From: Bradyrhizobium sp. AZCC 1721
GTDB taxonomy: Bacteria > Pseudomonadota > Alphaproteobacteria > Rhizobiales > Xanthobacteraceae
DNA length: 64,000 nucleotides
Direction of reading: 5' to 3'
Assembly (NCBI RefSeq): GCF_036924715.1
Contig: NZ_JAZHSB010000001.1
Location: 6,067,001 to 6,131,000 of the forward strand
This document shows positions 50,049 to 59,657 of the stretch, in pieces (position 1 is the stretch's first letter; every line of letters starts with the position of its first letter). The position numbers were made by a program, and so were the translations under genes. A model generated the notes under the pieces. It was not told where the DNA came from. It made no database searches and saw only the letters and a program-made list of their open reading frames with translations.

Positions 50049-51647
50049 TCACGAAAGGCGATTGTCATGCGCCTCGCGCCCCGCCAGCACACGCCAGCGG
50101 AACAGCGGCGAATCCGGCGGCGGCGAGAGTTCGGGGGTCCAGCCCGTCAATTTTTCCAGCGCGTAGGTATCCATCACCATCCCGCGCCAGACGCGCTCGA
50201 CCCGCTCCAGCGGCTGCCGCTTCGCGGTGGTGAGATTCCAGAGCGGCAGGCGATGGTCCGGCTCACGGGCGACGTAGAGGCCGGGATGATCCTTGATCAG
50301 GTTCATGCCGGGATCGCGAAAGCCTTGAAACCGTCCGCGCTCGTTGATCTGGATGACCGGCACCTGCCCTTTGAAATACCAGCGCAACATTGCATAGGTG
50401 CGATAATCCGACGTCGCGATCCAGCTCGCACCGGTCTCTCGCAACTGATCCCGCGCGCGCGTCGCGACTTGCTCATAACCGGCCTCGCCACCGATCGGAT
50501 CGGTCCTGCCGATAAAATTCCAGGGCGCCGCGATATAATAGAAGAACACGCCGACCACGAAGGCGATGCCGGAGATCACCGCCACCCTCGCCCACCGGAA
50601 CGTCGATTGGACCATCCACTCCGAAAAGCCCTCACGCGGCAGCATGACGAGGTTGATGGCGGTCGCGGCAAAGCCGGCGGGCCACAGGAACATCGGCCAG
50701 GTGTCGCCGACCCGCAGGGTCAGCGACTTCCAGAGGAAATAGAGGAAAGGCACCAGCACGGCGGTCGACAGCAGGATCGCGACCGGCTCGCGGGTGCGGT
50801 AGCCGCGCCAGGCCGTCAGCATGACGCCGGACAGCACCACCGGCAGCAGCACGAAGCCGACGAGACCGAACTGCAGGCCGATGAATTCGCCGACAGTGCG
50901 GAGCGACAATTGATGGGTCGCGACCGCGCGCACGAACTGGAAACGGAACGAGGCCCAATCGTGCTGCGCATTCCAGATCAGTACCGGCGAAAACACGATC
51001 GCCGCGATCAGCGCTGCCCGCCATGGATACTGGCTGAGCAGCCAGCGGCGGCGCCAGTCCGGCACCAGCACGAACGCCACAACCGCCGGCAACAGCATGA
51101 TCGCGGTGAACTTCGACAGCAGCGCCAACCCTGCGAACAGTCCCGCGGCAAGCCACCAGCGAGGGTTGCCGCTCTCATGCAGCCGCACCAGCGCCCACAG
51201 CATGGCGACCGCAAACGGGATCATCGCGGTGTCGGGCGCGACCTTCGCCATCAGCAGCCCGTAATACAGCGCTGCTTCCGGCAACAGCATGGCGAAGATC
51301 ACGGCGCGAACATCATGCGTCACGCGCCGGACGATGTCGGCGAGCAGGAGCTGCGTGACCAGCATCGCGACGATGCCGCCGAAACGCACGCCGAGATTGG
51401 TGTCGCCGAAGATCGCGGTGCCGAACCGGATCAGCCAGGCGATGCCGGGCGGATGATCGAGAAAAGCGAGCGCGCTCTCCTTCGACCAGGTCCAGTAATA
51501 GGCCTCGTCGGTACGGAGATCGAGCACGCTGGCATAGACCAGCCGCATCGCCGTCAACGCGGCGATCAGCAACGCCACGGCAAGCCAGGGCGGCGTGGCA
51601 GAACGGTCCGGTTTGGCTTGGCTGTTATTGGGCGGGGCTATGGTCAC
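50049..51647 (-). CDS. GT39 family glycosyltransferase (ArnT/PMT-like)
   Basis: A 532-residue (from GTG 51647) integral membrane protein with about 11 helices. The catalytic loop after helix 1 has the conserved DLRTDEAYYWTWSKESALAF and LDHPPGIAWLIRFGTAIFGD; the DEAYYW motif is typical of dolichyl- or undecaprenyl-phosphate-sugar mannosyltransferases of the PMT_2 group. The enzyme would transfer a sugar from a lipid carrier to lipid A, another lipid or a protein on the periplasmic side. The soluble C terminus (ARDQLRETGASWIATSDYRT) is periplasmic. The ATG at 51749 is an alternative start without a ribosome site; GAGGA precedes the GTG. Confidence 0.85.
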   Translation of the reverse strand: MTIAPPNNSQAKPDRSATPPWLAVALLIAALTAMRLVYASVLDLRTDEAYYWTWSKESALAFLDHPPGIAWLIRFGTAIFGDTNLGVRFGGIVAMLVTQLLLADIVRRVTHDVRAVIFAMLLPEAALYYGLLMAKVAPDTAMIPFAVAMLWALVRLHESGNPRWWLAAGLFAGLALLSKFTAIMLLPAVVAFVLVPDWRRRWLLSQYPWRAALIAAIVFSPVLIWNAQHDWASFRFQFVRAVATHQLSLRTVGEFIGLQFGLVGFVLLPVVLSGVMLTAWRGYRTREPVAILLSTAVLVPFLYFLWKSLTLRVGDTWPMFLWPAGFAATAINLVMLPREGFSEWMVQSTFRWARVAVISGIAFVVGVFFYYIAAPWNFIGRTDPIGGEAGYEQVATRARDQLRETGASWIATSDYRTYAMLRWYFKGQVPVIQINERGRFQGFRDPGMNLIKDHPGLYVAREPDHRLPLWNLTTAKRQPLERVERVWRGMVMDTYALEKLTGWTPELSPPPDSPLFRWRVLAGREAHDNRLS

Positions 51648-51797
51648 GGCGCGCTTTTCCTCGACTGTGCCGGGAGTGTCAACGAGCCGCGGCGGAAAAA
51701 AGTTGATCGTCGTCCCTGTGAACCCAGGCGACCCATAACCACCGATCATGATAAGGAAAACCGCATGGCCACAGCCCCACTGAGAGGCCGCGAGTAT

Positions 51798-51884
51798 GGG
51801 TCCCTGCGTGCCGCCTTCGCTAAAGCTTCGGCGAGCCCAACGTCAAACCCCGGCGAAGCCTTGGCGAAGACGGGTCGCAGGGAC
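51798..51884. repeat. Intergenic inverted repeat (87 bp)
   Basis: GTCCCTGCG (51798-51806) and its complement CGCAGGGAC (51876-51884) enclose imperfect inner arms around CTTCGCTAAAGCTTCGGCG and CCCCGGCGAAGCCTTGGCG. This is a type of palindrome common between Bradyrhizobium genes. It lies between the divergent glycosyltransferase and cyclase genes. Confidence 0.65.
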
Positions 51885-51941
51885 GACGGCGAGTGGTATT
51901 CACCGTATGAATTAGTCGCTACCATTGCCCAATATTGACCT

Positions 51942-53681
51942 ATGGATCGCATGGCCGCCCTCTCCCGAGACCAGATCACGACCTTCCTCCGCGGCATCAG
52001 CCTGCGGCAGGTCCGCCTTGTCACCGGGGTGATTTTGTTCGCCTATCTGGTCAGCCATTTCCTCAACCATGCGCTCGGCAACATCTCGCTCGAGGCGCTG
52101 GCGACCGGCGTCTATCTCCACACGTCGTTCTGGCAGTTCCTGCCGGTCACGGTCCTGTTCTACGCGGCATGCCTGGTGCACACCGCGCTCGGCATCTGGG
52201 CATTGTATGAACGCCGGCAATTCCGCTGGAAGGCGATCGAGCCGCTGCAGCTTGCACTCGGCCTCAGCGTGCCGATGCTGATCATCGCCCATATCATCGG
52301 CGTCCGGCTCGGCCAGACGCTCTACGGACATGAGAAACTCTATCCGCAGATCCTGTTCCTGTACTGGATCTGGGCGCCGTGGCGGATCTGGATGATGCTC
52401 GCGGTCATGACCATCGCTTGGGTGCATGGCTGCATCGGGCTGTATCTGTGGCTGCGGATGCGGGCGTTCTACAAGCGCGCAGCCCCGTTGCTGCTCGCCG
52501 CGGCGGTACTTATTCCGACGCTTTCCATGCTCGGCTTCTATCAGAGCGGGCGCATGGTGATTGACAATGACAGCGTGGAATGGCGGGCGGAAACCCAGTC
52601 GGAGCGCCAGATCGGCACGCGGGCCGAGGCGCAGGCGCTCGATCGCATCACCGACTATTTCCTGTTCGGCTATTTCGGCCTAATCGGCATCGCGCTGGTG
52701 GCGAGAGGCGTGCGCGCCATCAACGAGCGCCGCCGCGGCATGATCAGCCTGTCCTACGGCAACGGGCGCACCGTCCGTGTGCCGAAGGGCCTGAGCGTAC
52801 TCGAGGCGAGCCTGCGCAACAACGTGCCGCATGCCAGCGTCTGCGGCGGCCGCGCCCGCTGCTCGACCTGCCGCATCCGCATCATCGGCGACTGCTCTGC
52901 GCTGCCAGAGCCGTCGCAGCGCGAGGCGTTCGTGCTTGGCCGGGTCGGCACCTCGGATCCATCCATCCGCCTCGCCTGTCAGTTGCGGCCGCCATCCGAT
53001 CTCTCATTCTTTCAACTCTTCCTGCCGCTCACCTCCGCCGACGGTCACGAGTCGCACCCGACGCGGATTGGTCAGGAGCGCTATCTCGTCAGCCTGTTCG
53101 TGGACATGCGCGGCTCGACCAAGCTTGCGGAAAAGCGCCTGCCGTTCGACACCGTCTTCATCGTCAACCGGTTCCTCGGCGCGGTGTCGCAGGCGGTGCT
53201 CGCGAGCGGCGGCATGCCGAACCAGTTCGTCGGCGACGGCATGCTGGCGCTGTTCGGACTTTCGACCAGCCGGCAGGAAGCCTGCCGCCAGGCATTGCAC
53301 GCGGCGGCGATGATCGCTGCCAACATCGACGAATTGAATAAATTTCTCGAACATGATTTGCGCGAACCGATCCGCTTCGGCATCGGCATCAACGGCGGCG
53401 AAGTGATCGTCGGTGATATCGGCTACCGCGATCACATGGTGTTCACCGCGCTCGGCGACGCCGTCAACGTCGCGGCGCGCCTGCAGGACATGACCAAGAG
53501 CCTTGCATGCGAAGTCGTCATCTCGGACGAAGTTCGCGCTACCGCTGGCCTCGCCGCCGATGCATTGCCGCAGCATGAAGTCGAGATCCGCGGACGCAAC
53601 GAGCCGATGATCGTACGCAGCGTGACAGATGCGCGGATGCTGCCGGCGCTGGCTAACGAAGAGCAAAGCGCCGCCGCGTGA
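51942..53681 (+). CDS. Redox-type class III adenylate cyclase (6-TM haem anchor, 2Fe-2S domain)
   Basis: A 579-residue protein in three parts. Residues ~20-250 form six helices with His residues placed as in the cytochrome b subunit of succinate/fumarate quinone oxidoreductases (VSHFLNHALG, CLVHTALGIW, IIAHIIGVRL, AWVHGCIGLY), so two b haems are likely. Residues ~265-345 are a 2Fe-2S ferredoxin domain with VCGGRARCSTC and a later Cys in RLACQLRP. Residues ~370-560 are a class III cyclase (FVDMRGST and FVGDGMLALF with the metal Asp residues; ALGDAVNVAARL). Proteins of this plan include CyaC of Sinorhizobium meliloti. It would make cAMP in response to quinone or redox state. Key residues look complete. 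Confidence 0.88.
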   Translation: MDRMAALSRDQITTFLRGISLRQVRLVTGVILFAYLVSHFLNHALGNISLEALATGVYLHTSFWQFLPVTVLFYAACLVHTALGIWALYERRQFRWKAIEPLQLALGLSVPMLIIAHIIGVRLGQTLYGHEKLYPQILFLYWIWAPWRIWMMLAVMTIAWVHGCIGLYLWLRMRAFYKRAAPLLLAAAVLIPTLSMLGFYQSGRMVIDNDSVEWRAETQSERQIGTRAEAQALDRITDYFLFGYFGLIGIALVARGVRAINERRRGMISLSYGNGRTVRVPKGLSVLEASLRNNVPHASVCGGRARCSTCRIRIIGDCSALPEPSQREAFVLGRVGTSDPSIRLACQLRPPSDLSFFQLFLPLTSADGHESHPTRIGQERYLVSLFVDMRGSTKLAEKRLPFDTVFIVNRFLGAVSQAVLASGGMPNQFVGDGMLALFGLSTSRQEACRQALHAAAMIAANIDELNKFLEHDLREPIRFGIGINGGEVIVGDIGYRDHMVFTALGDAVNVAARLQDMTKSLACEVVISDEVRATAGLAADALPQHEVEIRGRNEPMIVRSVTDARMLPALANEEQSAAA

Positions 53682-54064
53682 AATCACGCCGGCAATGGTG
53701 GTTCGAGGCGCATGAATAATCGTTCAGAAAAGTGTCGGCGAACGCGGCGCGGCCATGCCCAAGCGCGGCGCAGCCATGCTGAAGGCTCGCCGCCGCCACC
53801 CTCCAGGCGAAAGAATGGCGTCAACGCAGCGGATCGATCCACCCGCCAAAAATTGGAATTGCCGGCCGCCCGGCCGCGTCAAATGGACCGGAAACCCTCA
53901 AAACGGCCGGAATCGGCTGGGAATGGGGGCATTTTTGCCGAAACGGCCGGTCCGTTTACGCTACCCAGCCTGCCCCAACCCGCGTATCCTCATGCCTCGG
54001 GCATGCCGGTTAGTGCGGGGACCGGCAGCTCGTTTATTTTTTTGATTCCGCGGAGACGACGTGA
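53682..54064 (+). other. Long leader region upstream of the cold-shock gene
   Basis: No gene is supported in these 383 bases. It contains several GGCCGG/CCGGCC clusters and an AT-rich stretch (TCGTTTATTTTTTTGATTCC) just before the ribosome site of the cold-shock gene. Long structured leaders are usual for cspA-type genes and mediate temperature control, but a specific fold is not proven here. Confidence 0.4.
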
Positions 54065-54265
54065 ATGGCTAAAGGTACGGTGAAGTGGTTCAACCCGACC
54101 AAGGGATACGGGTTTATCCAACCCTCAAGCGGCGGCAAGGACGTGTTCGTTCATATTTCGGCAGTTGAGAAAGCTGGTCTTTCGACACTCAATGAAGGGC
54201 AGACCGTCGAGTACGAAGAGATCGCCAACCGCGGCAAAACTTCGGCCGAGAACCTCAAGGTTTAG
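54065..54265 (+). CDS. cspA: Cold-shock protein (CspA family)
   Basis: A 66-residue five-stranded beta-barrel that binds single-stranded nucleic acid as an RNA chaperone. The sequence MAKGTVKWFNPTKGYGFIQP contains RNP1-like KGYGFI, and DVFVHIS is RNP2. The protein is slightly shorter than E. coli CspA, which is normal for alphaproteobacteria. A GGAG ribosome site lies nine bases upstream and a long leader precedes it. The gene is monocistronic, with a convergent gene downstream. Confidence 0.95.
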   Translation: MAKGTVKWFNPTKGYGFIQPSSGGKDVFVHISAVEKAGLSTLNEGQTVEYEEIANRGKTSAENLKV

Positions 54266-54413
54266 CGCGACCGCGCAATCGGCAACGGCGCACTCTCGGA
54301 CCTAAATCCGGGAGTAGGGCTTAAGAAACTTCTCGAAAACTGTGAGCGTTCGGCGGAGCGGGCACCGCTTCTGCACGCACGATGGCTAGATCGTTGCGCG
54401 AAAAACCGGCCGC

Positions 54414-55073
54414 TCAATCTTCCGTGACCCACTTCTGAACCGTCATCACGTCCGGTGGCTGCAGGTAGCCGCGCGGCCAGAGATCGACGACCCATTCGAC
54501 CCTGGTGGCGCGATCGACCAGCACCGCGGTGTTGTGCGGTGTCTGCAATACCAGCGTATTACCGCGATAGCGCGGATCGCCGATCGCGTGATGCTTCAAC
54601 AGGCCCCACTCCTGCAGCACCAGCAAAAGACTGGTGGTGTTGCGCGTGGTGTCCCAGCAATCGTAATTGTGCTTGTCGTCGAAGTAGCGGAAGTCAGCTT
54701 TCGCCACGCGCTTGTTGGTGCCGATGATCGGCCCCATGCGGCGATCGAACCACACCACCGCCCTCTGCACTGCCGCGCGTTCGGCCGCGGCCGAGGCGCG
54801 GCCCGCTTGCATGATCTGTGTCAACGCGCTGCGGTCGCCGGCCGTGAAATCGAGGATTTCGCGGCGCCGGCAGACGAAGCCGTAGCATACGGTCATGGAT
54901 TTGGCTGAAGGCGGATAGATCGAAACCGAGCTGTAGAGATTGGCGACCTCGGCGCTCATCTCGACCGCTCTCGCCGGCGGCGCTCCAAACAGCGCGGCCA
55001 GAATCACGCCAAGCGCGGCCGCGAAGCTATTCCGCGCTCGGCTTCCCTGTATCGGCTGAGCGGCACCTCTCAT
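54414..55073 (-). CDS. Exported protein of unknown function
   Basis: A 219-residue protein with a signal peptide (AAALGVILAALFGAPPARA). The mature part has VCYGFVCRRREILDFTAGDR (two Cys), then VVWFDRRMGPIIGTNKRVAK and FDDKHNYDCWDTTRNTTSLL, followed by GNTLVLQTPHNTAVLVDRAT and EWVVDLWPRGYLQPPDVM. The late Cys, His and Asp residues give it the look of a small transglutaminase- or cysteine-hydrolase-like fold, but I cannot assign it. The start ATG 55073 has AGGG upstream; the long frame that continues to 56129 lies opposite putA and is an artefact. Confidence 0.75.
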   Translation of the reverse strand: MRGAAQPIQGSRARNSFAAALGVILAALFGAPPARAVEMSAEVANLYSSVSIYPPSAKSMTVCYGFVCRRREILDFTAGDRSALTQIMQAGRASAAAERAAVQRAVVWFDRRMGPIIGTNKRVAKADFRYFDDKHNYDCWDTTRNTTSLLLVLQEWGLLKHHAIGDPRYRGNTLVLQTPHNTAVLVDRATRVEWVVDLWPRGYLQPPDVMTVQKWVTED

Positions 55074-55296
55074 GATCCCTGCTGTTCCCAAGCGACGGCG
55101 TGCCTGACGATTAGCGCGGCTCCCGCACGCTGCCAACCAGCAAGCCCGCGATCTGTGGATCAGGCCGGCGAAATTCCGGCCGCTGTGTTTTCCATGCGCC
55201 AGTCGGTTCCGCCGGCGCCGCCATCCCCAGCGCAATTGAGGGGACTTGCGGGCCTGTTCCGCCCATCCCGGCCCCGTTAGACTGGCCGAAGCCAAG

Positions 55297-55324
55297 AGAA
55301 ATCCCATGCTAGAAATCCCATGCT
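55297..55324 (+). repeat. 14-bp tandem duplication at the putA start
   Basis: AGAAATCCCATGCT occurs twice in direct succession (55297-55310, 55311-55324). Each copy has an ATG; the second (55320) is the putA start, the first (55306) opens a six-residue frame (MLEIPC) whose stop overlaps the beginning of putA. Confidence 0.85.
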
Positions 55325-58300
55325 GATTCCTCCGTCGCCGCTTCCACCCTTCCGCGCGCCCTACGCGCCCGATGACCGCGCGATGGCCACCCGCCTGCTC
55401 CAGGCCGCGCGGCTGGACGCGGCGCAGGAGCGGCGCATCGATCGCGCAGCGACTGCGCTGATCAAAGCCATCAGGGCCAACGACGATCCTCTCGGCGGGG
55501 TCGAGGACATGCTGCGCGAGTTCGCGCTGTCGACCAAGGAGGGGCTGGCGCTGATGGTGCTGGCGGAAGCGCTGTTGCGGGTCCCGGACGCCCGCACCGC
55601 CGACCAGTTCATCGAGGACAAACTCGGCCAGGGCGACTTCATCCATCATGAAACCAGGTCGAGCGCCTTCCTGGTCAACGCCTCGGCGTGGGCGCTCGGC
55701 ATGTCGGCCCGCGTGATCCAGCCCGGCGAGACCCCGCAGGGCACCATCGGGCGGCTGACCAAGCGGCTGGGCGCGCCCGCGGTGCGGGCGGCAACGCGGC
55801 AGGCGATGCGACTGATGGGCAATCATTTCGTGCTCGGCGAGACCATCGAGGCGGCGCTGTCGCGGGCGCAACCGCATTCCGCGCGCCAGCAACGGTACTC
55901 CTTCGACATGCTCGGCGAAGGCGCCCGCACCGACGACGACGCCGCGCGCTACTTCACTTCCTATGCCAGTGCCATCGAGGCGATCGGCCGCACGGCCGAT
56001 GACCGTCCCCTGCCCGACCGGCCCGGCATCTCGGTCAAGCTCTCCGCGTTGCATCCCCGCTTCGAGGCCGTGAGCCAAGCGCGGGTGATGGACGAACTGG
56101 TTCCGCGGCTGATCGATCTCGCCCGGCAAGCCAAAGCCTATGATCTCAATTTCACGGTTGATGCCGAGGAAGCGGACCGGCTGGAATTGTCGCTCGACGT
56201 GATCGCGGCAGCCTTCGCTGATCCCTCGCTTGCGGGCTGGGACGGATTTGGGCTAGCGATCCAGGCCTACCAGAAACGGGCCAGTGACGTGATCGATTAC
56301 GTCGATCGGCTCGCACGCAGCCTCGACCGCAACATGATGGTGCGGCTGGTCAAGGGCGCCTACTGGGACACCGAGATCAAGCGCGCGCAGGAACGCGGGC
56401 TCGACGGCTATCCCGTATTCACCCGCAAGGCGATGACGGACCTGAACTACGTTGCCTGCGCAAAACAATTGCTGGCGCTGCGACCACGGATATTTCCGCA
56501 GTTCGCCACCCACAATGCGCTCACCGTCGCGACCATCCTCGAACTGGCAACGGAGCAGAGCGGATTCGAATTCCAGCGCCTGCACGGCATGGGCGAGGCC
56601 CTCTACGCAAAGCTAGGCGAAGACCGTCCCGATATCGCTCATCGCACCTACGCGCCGGTCGGCAGCCACCGCGACCTCCTCGCCTATCTGGTGCGGCGAT
56701 TGCTGGAGAACGGCGCCAATTCATCCTTTGTCGCGCTCGCCGCCGACGGGGCGGTGCCGGTCTCGCAATTGCTGCGGCGCCCTGCTGATATCGTCGGCAG
56801 CGCCGATAATGCCAGACATCCGAATATCCCGCTGCCGCGCGACCTCTATGGGCCGCAACGAAAAAACTCCCGCGGAATCGAATTCGGTGAACGCGCGGCG
56901 TTGAGCAAACTCGTCTCGGCCATCGCCGCGGAACGACTGCCCGCATCCGGAAGCATTGCGGATGCGACGGAGATGGAGGCGAATGCGGCGGTATCGGCCG
57001 CACGCGCCGGCTTCACGAATTGGAGCAGAACACCGGCCAAGACACGCGCAGCCGTGCTTAAAAAAGCTGCGGATCTCCTGGAAGCCCGCGCGGCGCATTT
57101 CATCGCGCTGCTGCAACGAGAGGGCCGCAAGACGCTGGACGATTCGGTATCAGAAGTCCGCGAAGCCGTGGACTTCTGCCGCTACTATGCGGCACAGGGA
57201 CGCGAGCTGTTTGGCGATGGCAAGCCGCTTGTGGGCCCAACCGGCGAGAGCAATATGCTCCGTCTGCGCGGCCGCGGCGTCTTCGTCGCGATCTCGCCGT
57301 GGAATTTTCCGCTGGCGATATTCCTTGGACAGGTCGCGGCGGCATTGATGGCGGGCAACGCGGTCGTCGCGAAGCCGGCCGAGCAGACGCCGCTGATTGC
57401 GGCTGAAGCCATCAGGCTGTTGCACGAAGCCGGCGTGCCGGCATCAGCGCTGCATCTGATCGCCGGCGACGGCCGGATCGGCGGCGCGCTGGTGGCACAT
57501 CCCGAGATCGCCGGCGTCGTCTTTACCGGCTCGACCGAGGTGGCGCGCACGATCAACCGCGCGCTCGCTGCCAAGGATGGGCCGATCGTGCCGCTGATCG
57601 CCGAGACCGGCGGCATCAATGCGATGATCGTCGATGCCACCGCCCTGCCCGAACAGGTCGCCGACGACGTCGTGACCTCGGCATTCCGCTCCGCCGGCCA
57701 GCGCTGCTCGGCACTGCGGCTGTTGTTCCTGCAGGACGACGTCGCCGACCGCGTGATCGAGATGATTGCGGGCGCGGCGCGCGAACTCGTCATCGGCGAC
57801 CCCTGCGATCCGGCCACGCATATCGGACCGGTGATCGACGCCGAGGCCAAGCAGCGGCTGGACGCGCATATCGAACGGATGAAGAAAGAAGCCCGGGTGC
57901 ACTTTGCGGGTCACGCACCACAGGGCAATTACGTCGCACCGCATATTTTTGAACTGTCCGATGCCGGCCAGCTCACGGAAGAAGTGTTCGGCCCAGTGCT
58001 GCATGTGGTTCGCTATCGCGCTGACCGGTTCGACGAGGTGCTGCAATCGGTCGAGCGCTCCGGCTACGGACTGACGCTCGGCATCCATTCCCGGATCGAC
58101 GATACGGTGGAAGACGCCATCGAGCGCCTGCAGGTCGGCAATATCTACGTCAACCGCAACATGATCGGCGCCGTCGTCGGCGTGCAGCCGTTCGGCGGCC
58201 ACGGGCTATCCGGCACCGGGCCCAAGGCCGGCGGGCCGCATTATCTGGCGCGTTTTGCAACCGAGCAGACGGTGACCATCAACACGGCGGCTGCCGGCGG

Positions 58301-58331
58301 AAATGCAGCGCTGATGTCTGGCGGCGAGTAG
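55320..58331 (+). CDS. putA: Bifunctional proline dehydrogenase / P5C dehydrogenase PutA
   Basis: A 1003-residue two-enzyme protein that oxidises proline to glutamate. Residues ~1-480 form the FAD proline dehydrogenase barrel (FTVDAEEADRLELSLDVIAA, VRLVKGAYWDTEIKRAQERG, PQFATHNALTVATILELA, FQRLHGMGEALY). Residues ~500-985 are the aldehyde dehydrogenase domain with the catalytic Glu in VPLIAETGGINAMIVDA and Cys in FRSAGQRCSALRLLF. No ribbon-helix-helix domain is at the N terminus, so it is the short, non-regulatory type, the same size as the structurally known Bradyrhizobium protein. It acts at the inner face of the membrane, giving electrons to quinone. Confidence 0.96.
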   Translation: MLIPPSPLPPFRAPYAPDDRAMATRLLQAARLDAAQERRIDRAATALIKAIRANDDPLGGVEDMLREFALSTKEGLALMVLAEALLRVPDARTADQFIEDKLGQGDFIHHETRSSAFLVNASAWALGMSARVIQPGETPQGTIGRLTKRLGAPAVRAATRQAMRLMGNHFVLGETIEAALSRAQPHSARQQRYSFDMLGEGARTDDDAARYFTSYASAIEAIGRTADDRPLPDRPGISVKLSALHPRFEAVSQARVMDELVPRLIDLARQAKAYDLNFTVDAEEADRLELSLDVIAAAFADPSLAGWDGFGLAIQAYQKRASDVIDYVDRLARSLDRNMMVRLVKGAYWDTEIKRAQERGLDGYPVFTRKAMTDLNYVACAKQLLALRPRIFPQFATHNALTVATILELATEQSGFEFQRLHGMGEALYAKLGEDRPDIAHRTYAPVGSHRDLLAYLVRRLLENGANSSFVALAADGAVPVSQLLRRPADIVGSADNARHPNIPLPRDLYGPQRKNSRGIEFGERAALSKLVSAIAAERLPASGSIADATEMEANAAVSAARAGFTNWSRTPAKTRAAVLKKAADLLEARAAHFIALLQREGRKTLDDSVSEVREAVDFCRYYAAQGRELFGDGKPLVGPTGESNMLRLRGRGVFVAISPWNFPLAIFLGQVAAALMAGNAVVAKPAEQTPLIAAEAIRLLHEAGVPASALHLIAGDGRIGGALVAHPEIAGVVFTGSTEVARTINRALAAKDGPIVPLIAETGGINAMIVDATALPEQVADDVVTSAFRSAGQRCSALRLLFLQDDVADRVIEMIAGAARELVIGDPCDPATHIGPVIDAEAKQRLDAHIERMKKEARVHFAGHAPQGNYVAPHIFELSDAGQLTEEVFGPVLHVVRYRADRFDEVLQSVERSGYGLTLGIHSRIDDTVEDAIERLQVGNIYVNRNMIGAVVGVQPFGGHGLSGTGPKAGGPHYLARFATEQTVTINTAAAGGNAALMSGGE

Positions 58332-58440
58332 TTGCATCGCCCACCCCGCATGGGCCAAATGGCATCCGAATTCCAGATTTTCGCTAGCGGTAATTCCGAC
58401 TTGCGAAAAAAATCAACAAGCCACACGGAGCGGCGGCACT

Positions 58441-59646
58441 ATGGAAAAGGGTATCTTCGACGGCCTCAAGGTTCTGGATTGCGCGAGCTTCATCGCCGCG
58501 CCCGCGGCCGCCACCGTGCTGTCGGATTTCGGCGCCGACGTGATCAAGATCGAGCCGCCCGGCGCCGGCGATCCCTATCGCAACCTGCCGAATTTGCCGG
58601 GCTACCCGCATAGCGAGTACAATTTTGCGTGGATGCTGGAGGCGCGCAACAAGCGGAGCCTCGCGCTCGATCTCTCCAAGCCCGAGGGACAGGCGGTGCT
58701 GCATCGCCTCGCCGCCCAGGCCGACGTTTTCATCACCAACTACCCGCCGCAGGTGCGCCAACGGCTCGGCATCACCCACGAGCATCTGGCACCCCACAAC
58801 GAGCGCCTGATCTACGCCTCGTTCACCGGCTATGGCGAGAAGGGCGAGGAAGCCAACAAGCCCGGCTTCGACTCCAATGCCTATTGGGCGCGCTCCGGCC
58901 TAATGGACCTGGTACGGGCGGACGAACATACGACGCCGGCGCGCTCGATCGCCGGCATGGGCGACCACCCCTGCGCGATGGCATTTTACGGCGCGATCGT
59001 CACAGCGCTCTACAAGCGCGAGCGCACCGGCAAGGGATCGCATGTCAGCTCCAACCTGATGGCCAACGGCGTCTGGGCCGCTTCGGTGCTGGCGCAAGCA
59101 AAACTGGTCGGCGCGAAATTCGGCGAACGCCGTCCGCGCGAGCGCGCGCTGAACGCGGTGACCAACCACTACCAGTGCAAGGACGGACGCTGGCTGATCC
59201 TCTCCCTGCTCAACGAGGACCGGCAATGGCCGACGCTAGCGCGCTGCCTTGGCCGCGAGGATCTCGTCACCGATCCCCGCTTCGAGACCAAGAAGGACCG
59301 TCATGCGCGGTCGATCGAGCTGATCAAGATTTTCGACGAGACGTTTGTGACCAAGGACCTTGCGGAATGGCGCAAGATCCTCGACGGCAACGGCCTGGTA
59401 TTCGGCGTGGTCGGCATCCTCGACGATATTCCGAATGACAGGCAGATGATCGAGAACGAGGTACTGGTGCCGTTCGAAAATGACACCATGCTCACGATCA
59501 ACAGTCCGATCTGGGTCGACGGCAGCCGCAAGGTCCAGCCGCGCAAGCCGCCCGGCATCGGCGAGCACAGCGACGAAATTTTGCGTGACGCCGGCTATGA
59601 TGAGGCAGCAATCAAAGCGCTGCGCTCGGCCGGCGCAGTGGCGTAA
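58441..59646 (+). CDS. CaiB/BaiF family CoA-transferase (second copy)
   Basis: A 401-residue class III CoA-transferase: IFDGLKVLDCASFIAAPAAA, SDFGADVIKIEPPGAGDPYR, and the catalytic Asp in NKPGFDSNAYWARSGLMDLV. It is only distantly like the copy at 39.6 kb. The start ATG 58441 has GGAG upstream. It is followed 11 bases later by a GST-type protein, with which it probably forms an operon; such pairs occur in degradation of glutathione- or CoA-linked xenobiotics. It lies downstream of putA, 110 bases away, on the same strand, perhaps under its own promoter. The acid substrate is unknown. Confidence 0.88.
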   Translation: MEKGIFDGLKVLDCASFIAAPAAATVLSDFGADVIKIEPPGAGDPYRNLPNLPGYPHSEYNFAWMLEARNKRSLALDLSKPEGQAVLHRLAAQADVFITNYPPQVRQRLGITHEHLAPHNERLIYASFTGYGEKGEEANKPGFDSNAYWARSGLMDLVRADEHTTPARSIAGMGDHPCAMAFYGAIVTALYKRERTGKGSHVSSNLMANGVWAASVLAQAKLVGAKFGERRPRERALNAVTNHYQCKDGRWLILSLLNEDRQWPTLARCLGREDLVTDPRFETKKDRHARSIELIKIFDETFVTKDLAEWRKILDGNGLVFGVVGILDDIPNDRQMIENEVLVPFENDTMLTINSPIWVDGSRKVQPRKPPGIGEHSDEILRDAGYDEAAIKALRSAGAVA

Positions 59647-59657
59647 GTCGAAAAGCC

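Noticed and set aside
49899..51938. A 679-codon plus-strand frame starting in the palindrome
   Set aside because: It is antisense to the GT39 gene; the start codes the repeat (SLRAKRSNP), a familiar false protein start.
55074..56129. N-terminal extension of the exported protein at 54.4 kb to 571 residues
   Set aside because: The extension is antisense to putA; a signal peptide and a ribosome site mark the real start at 55073.
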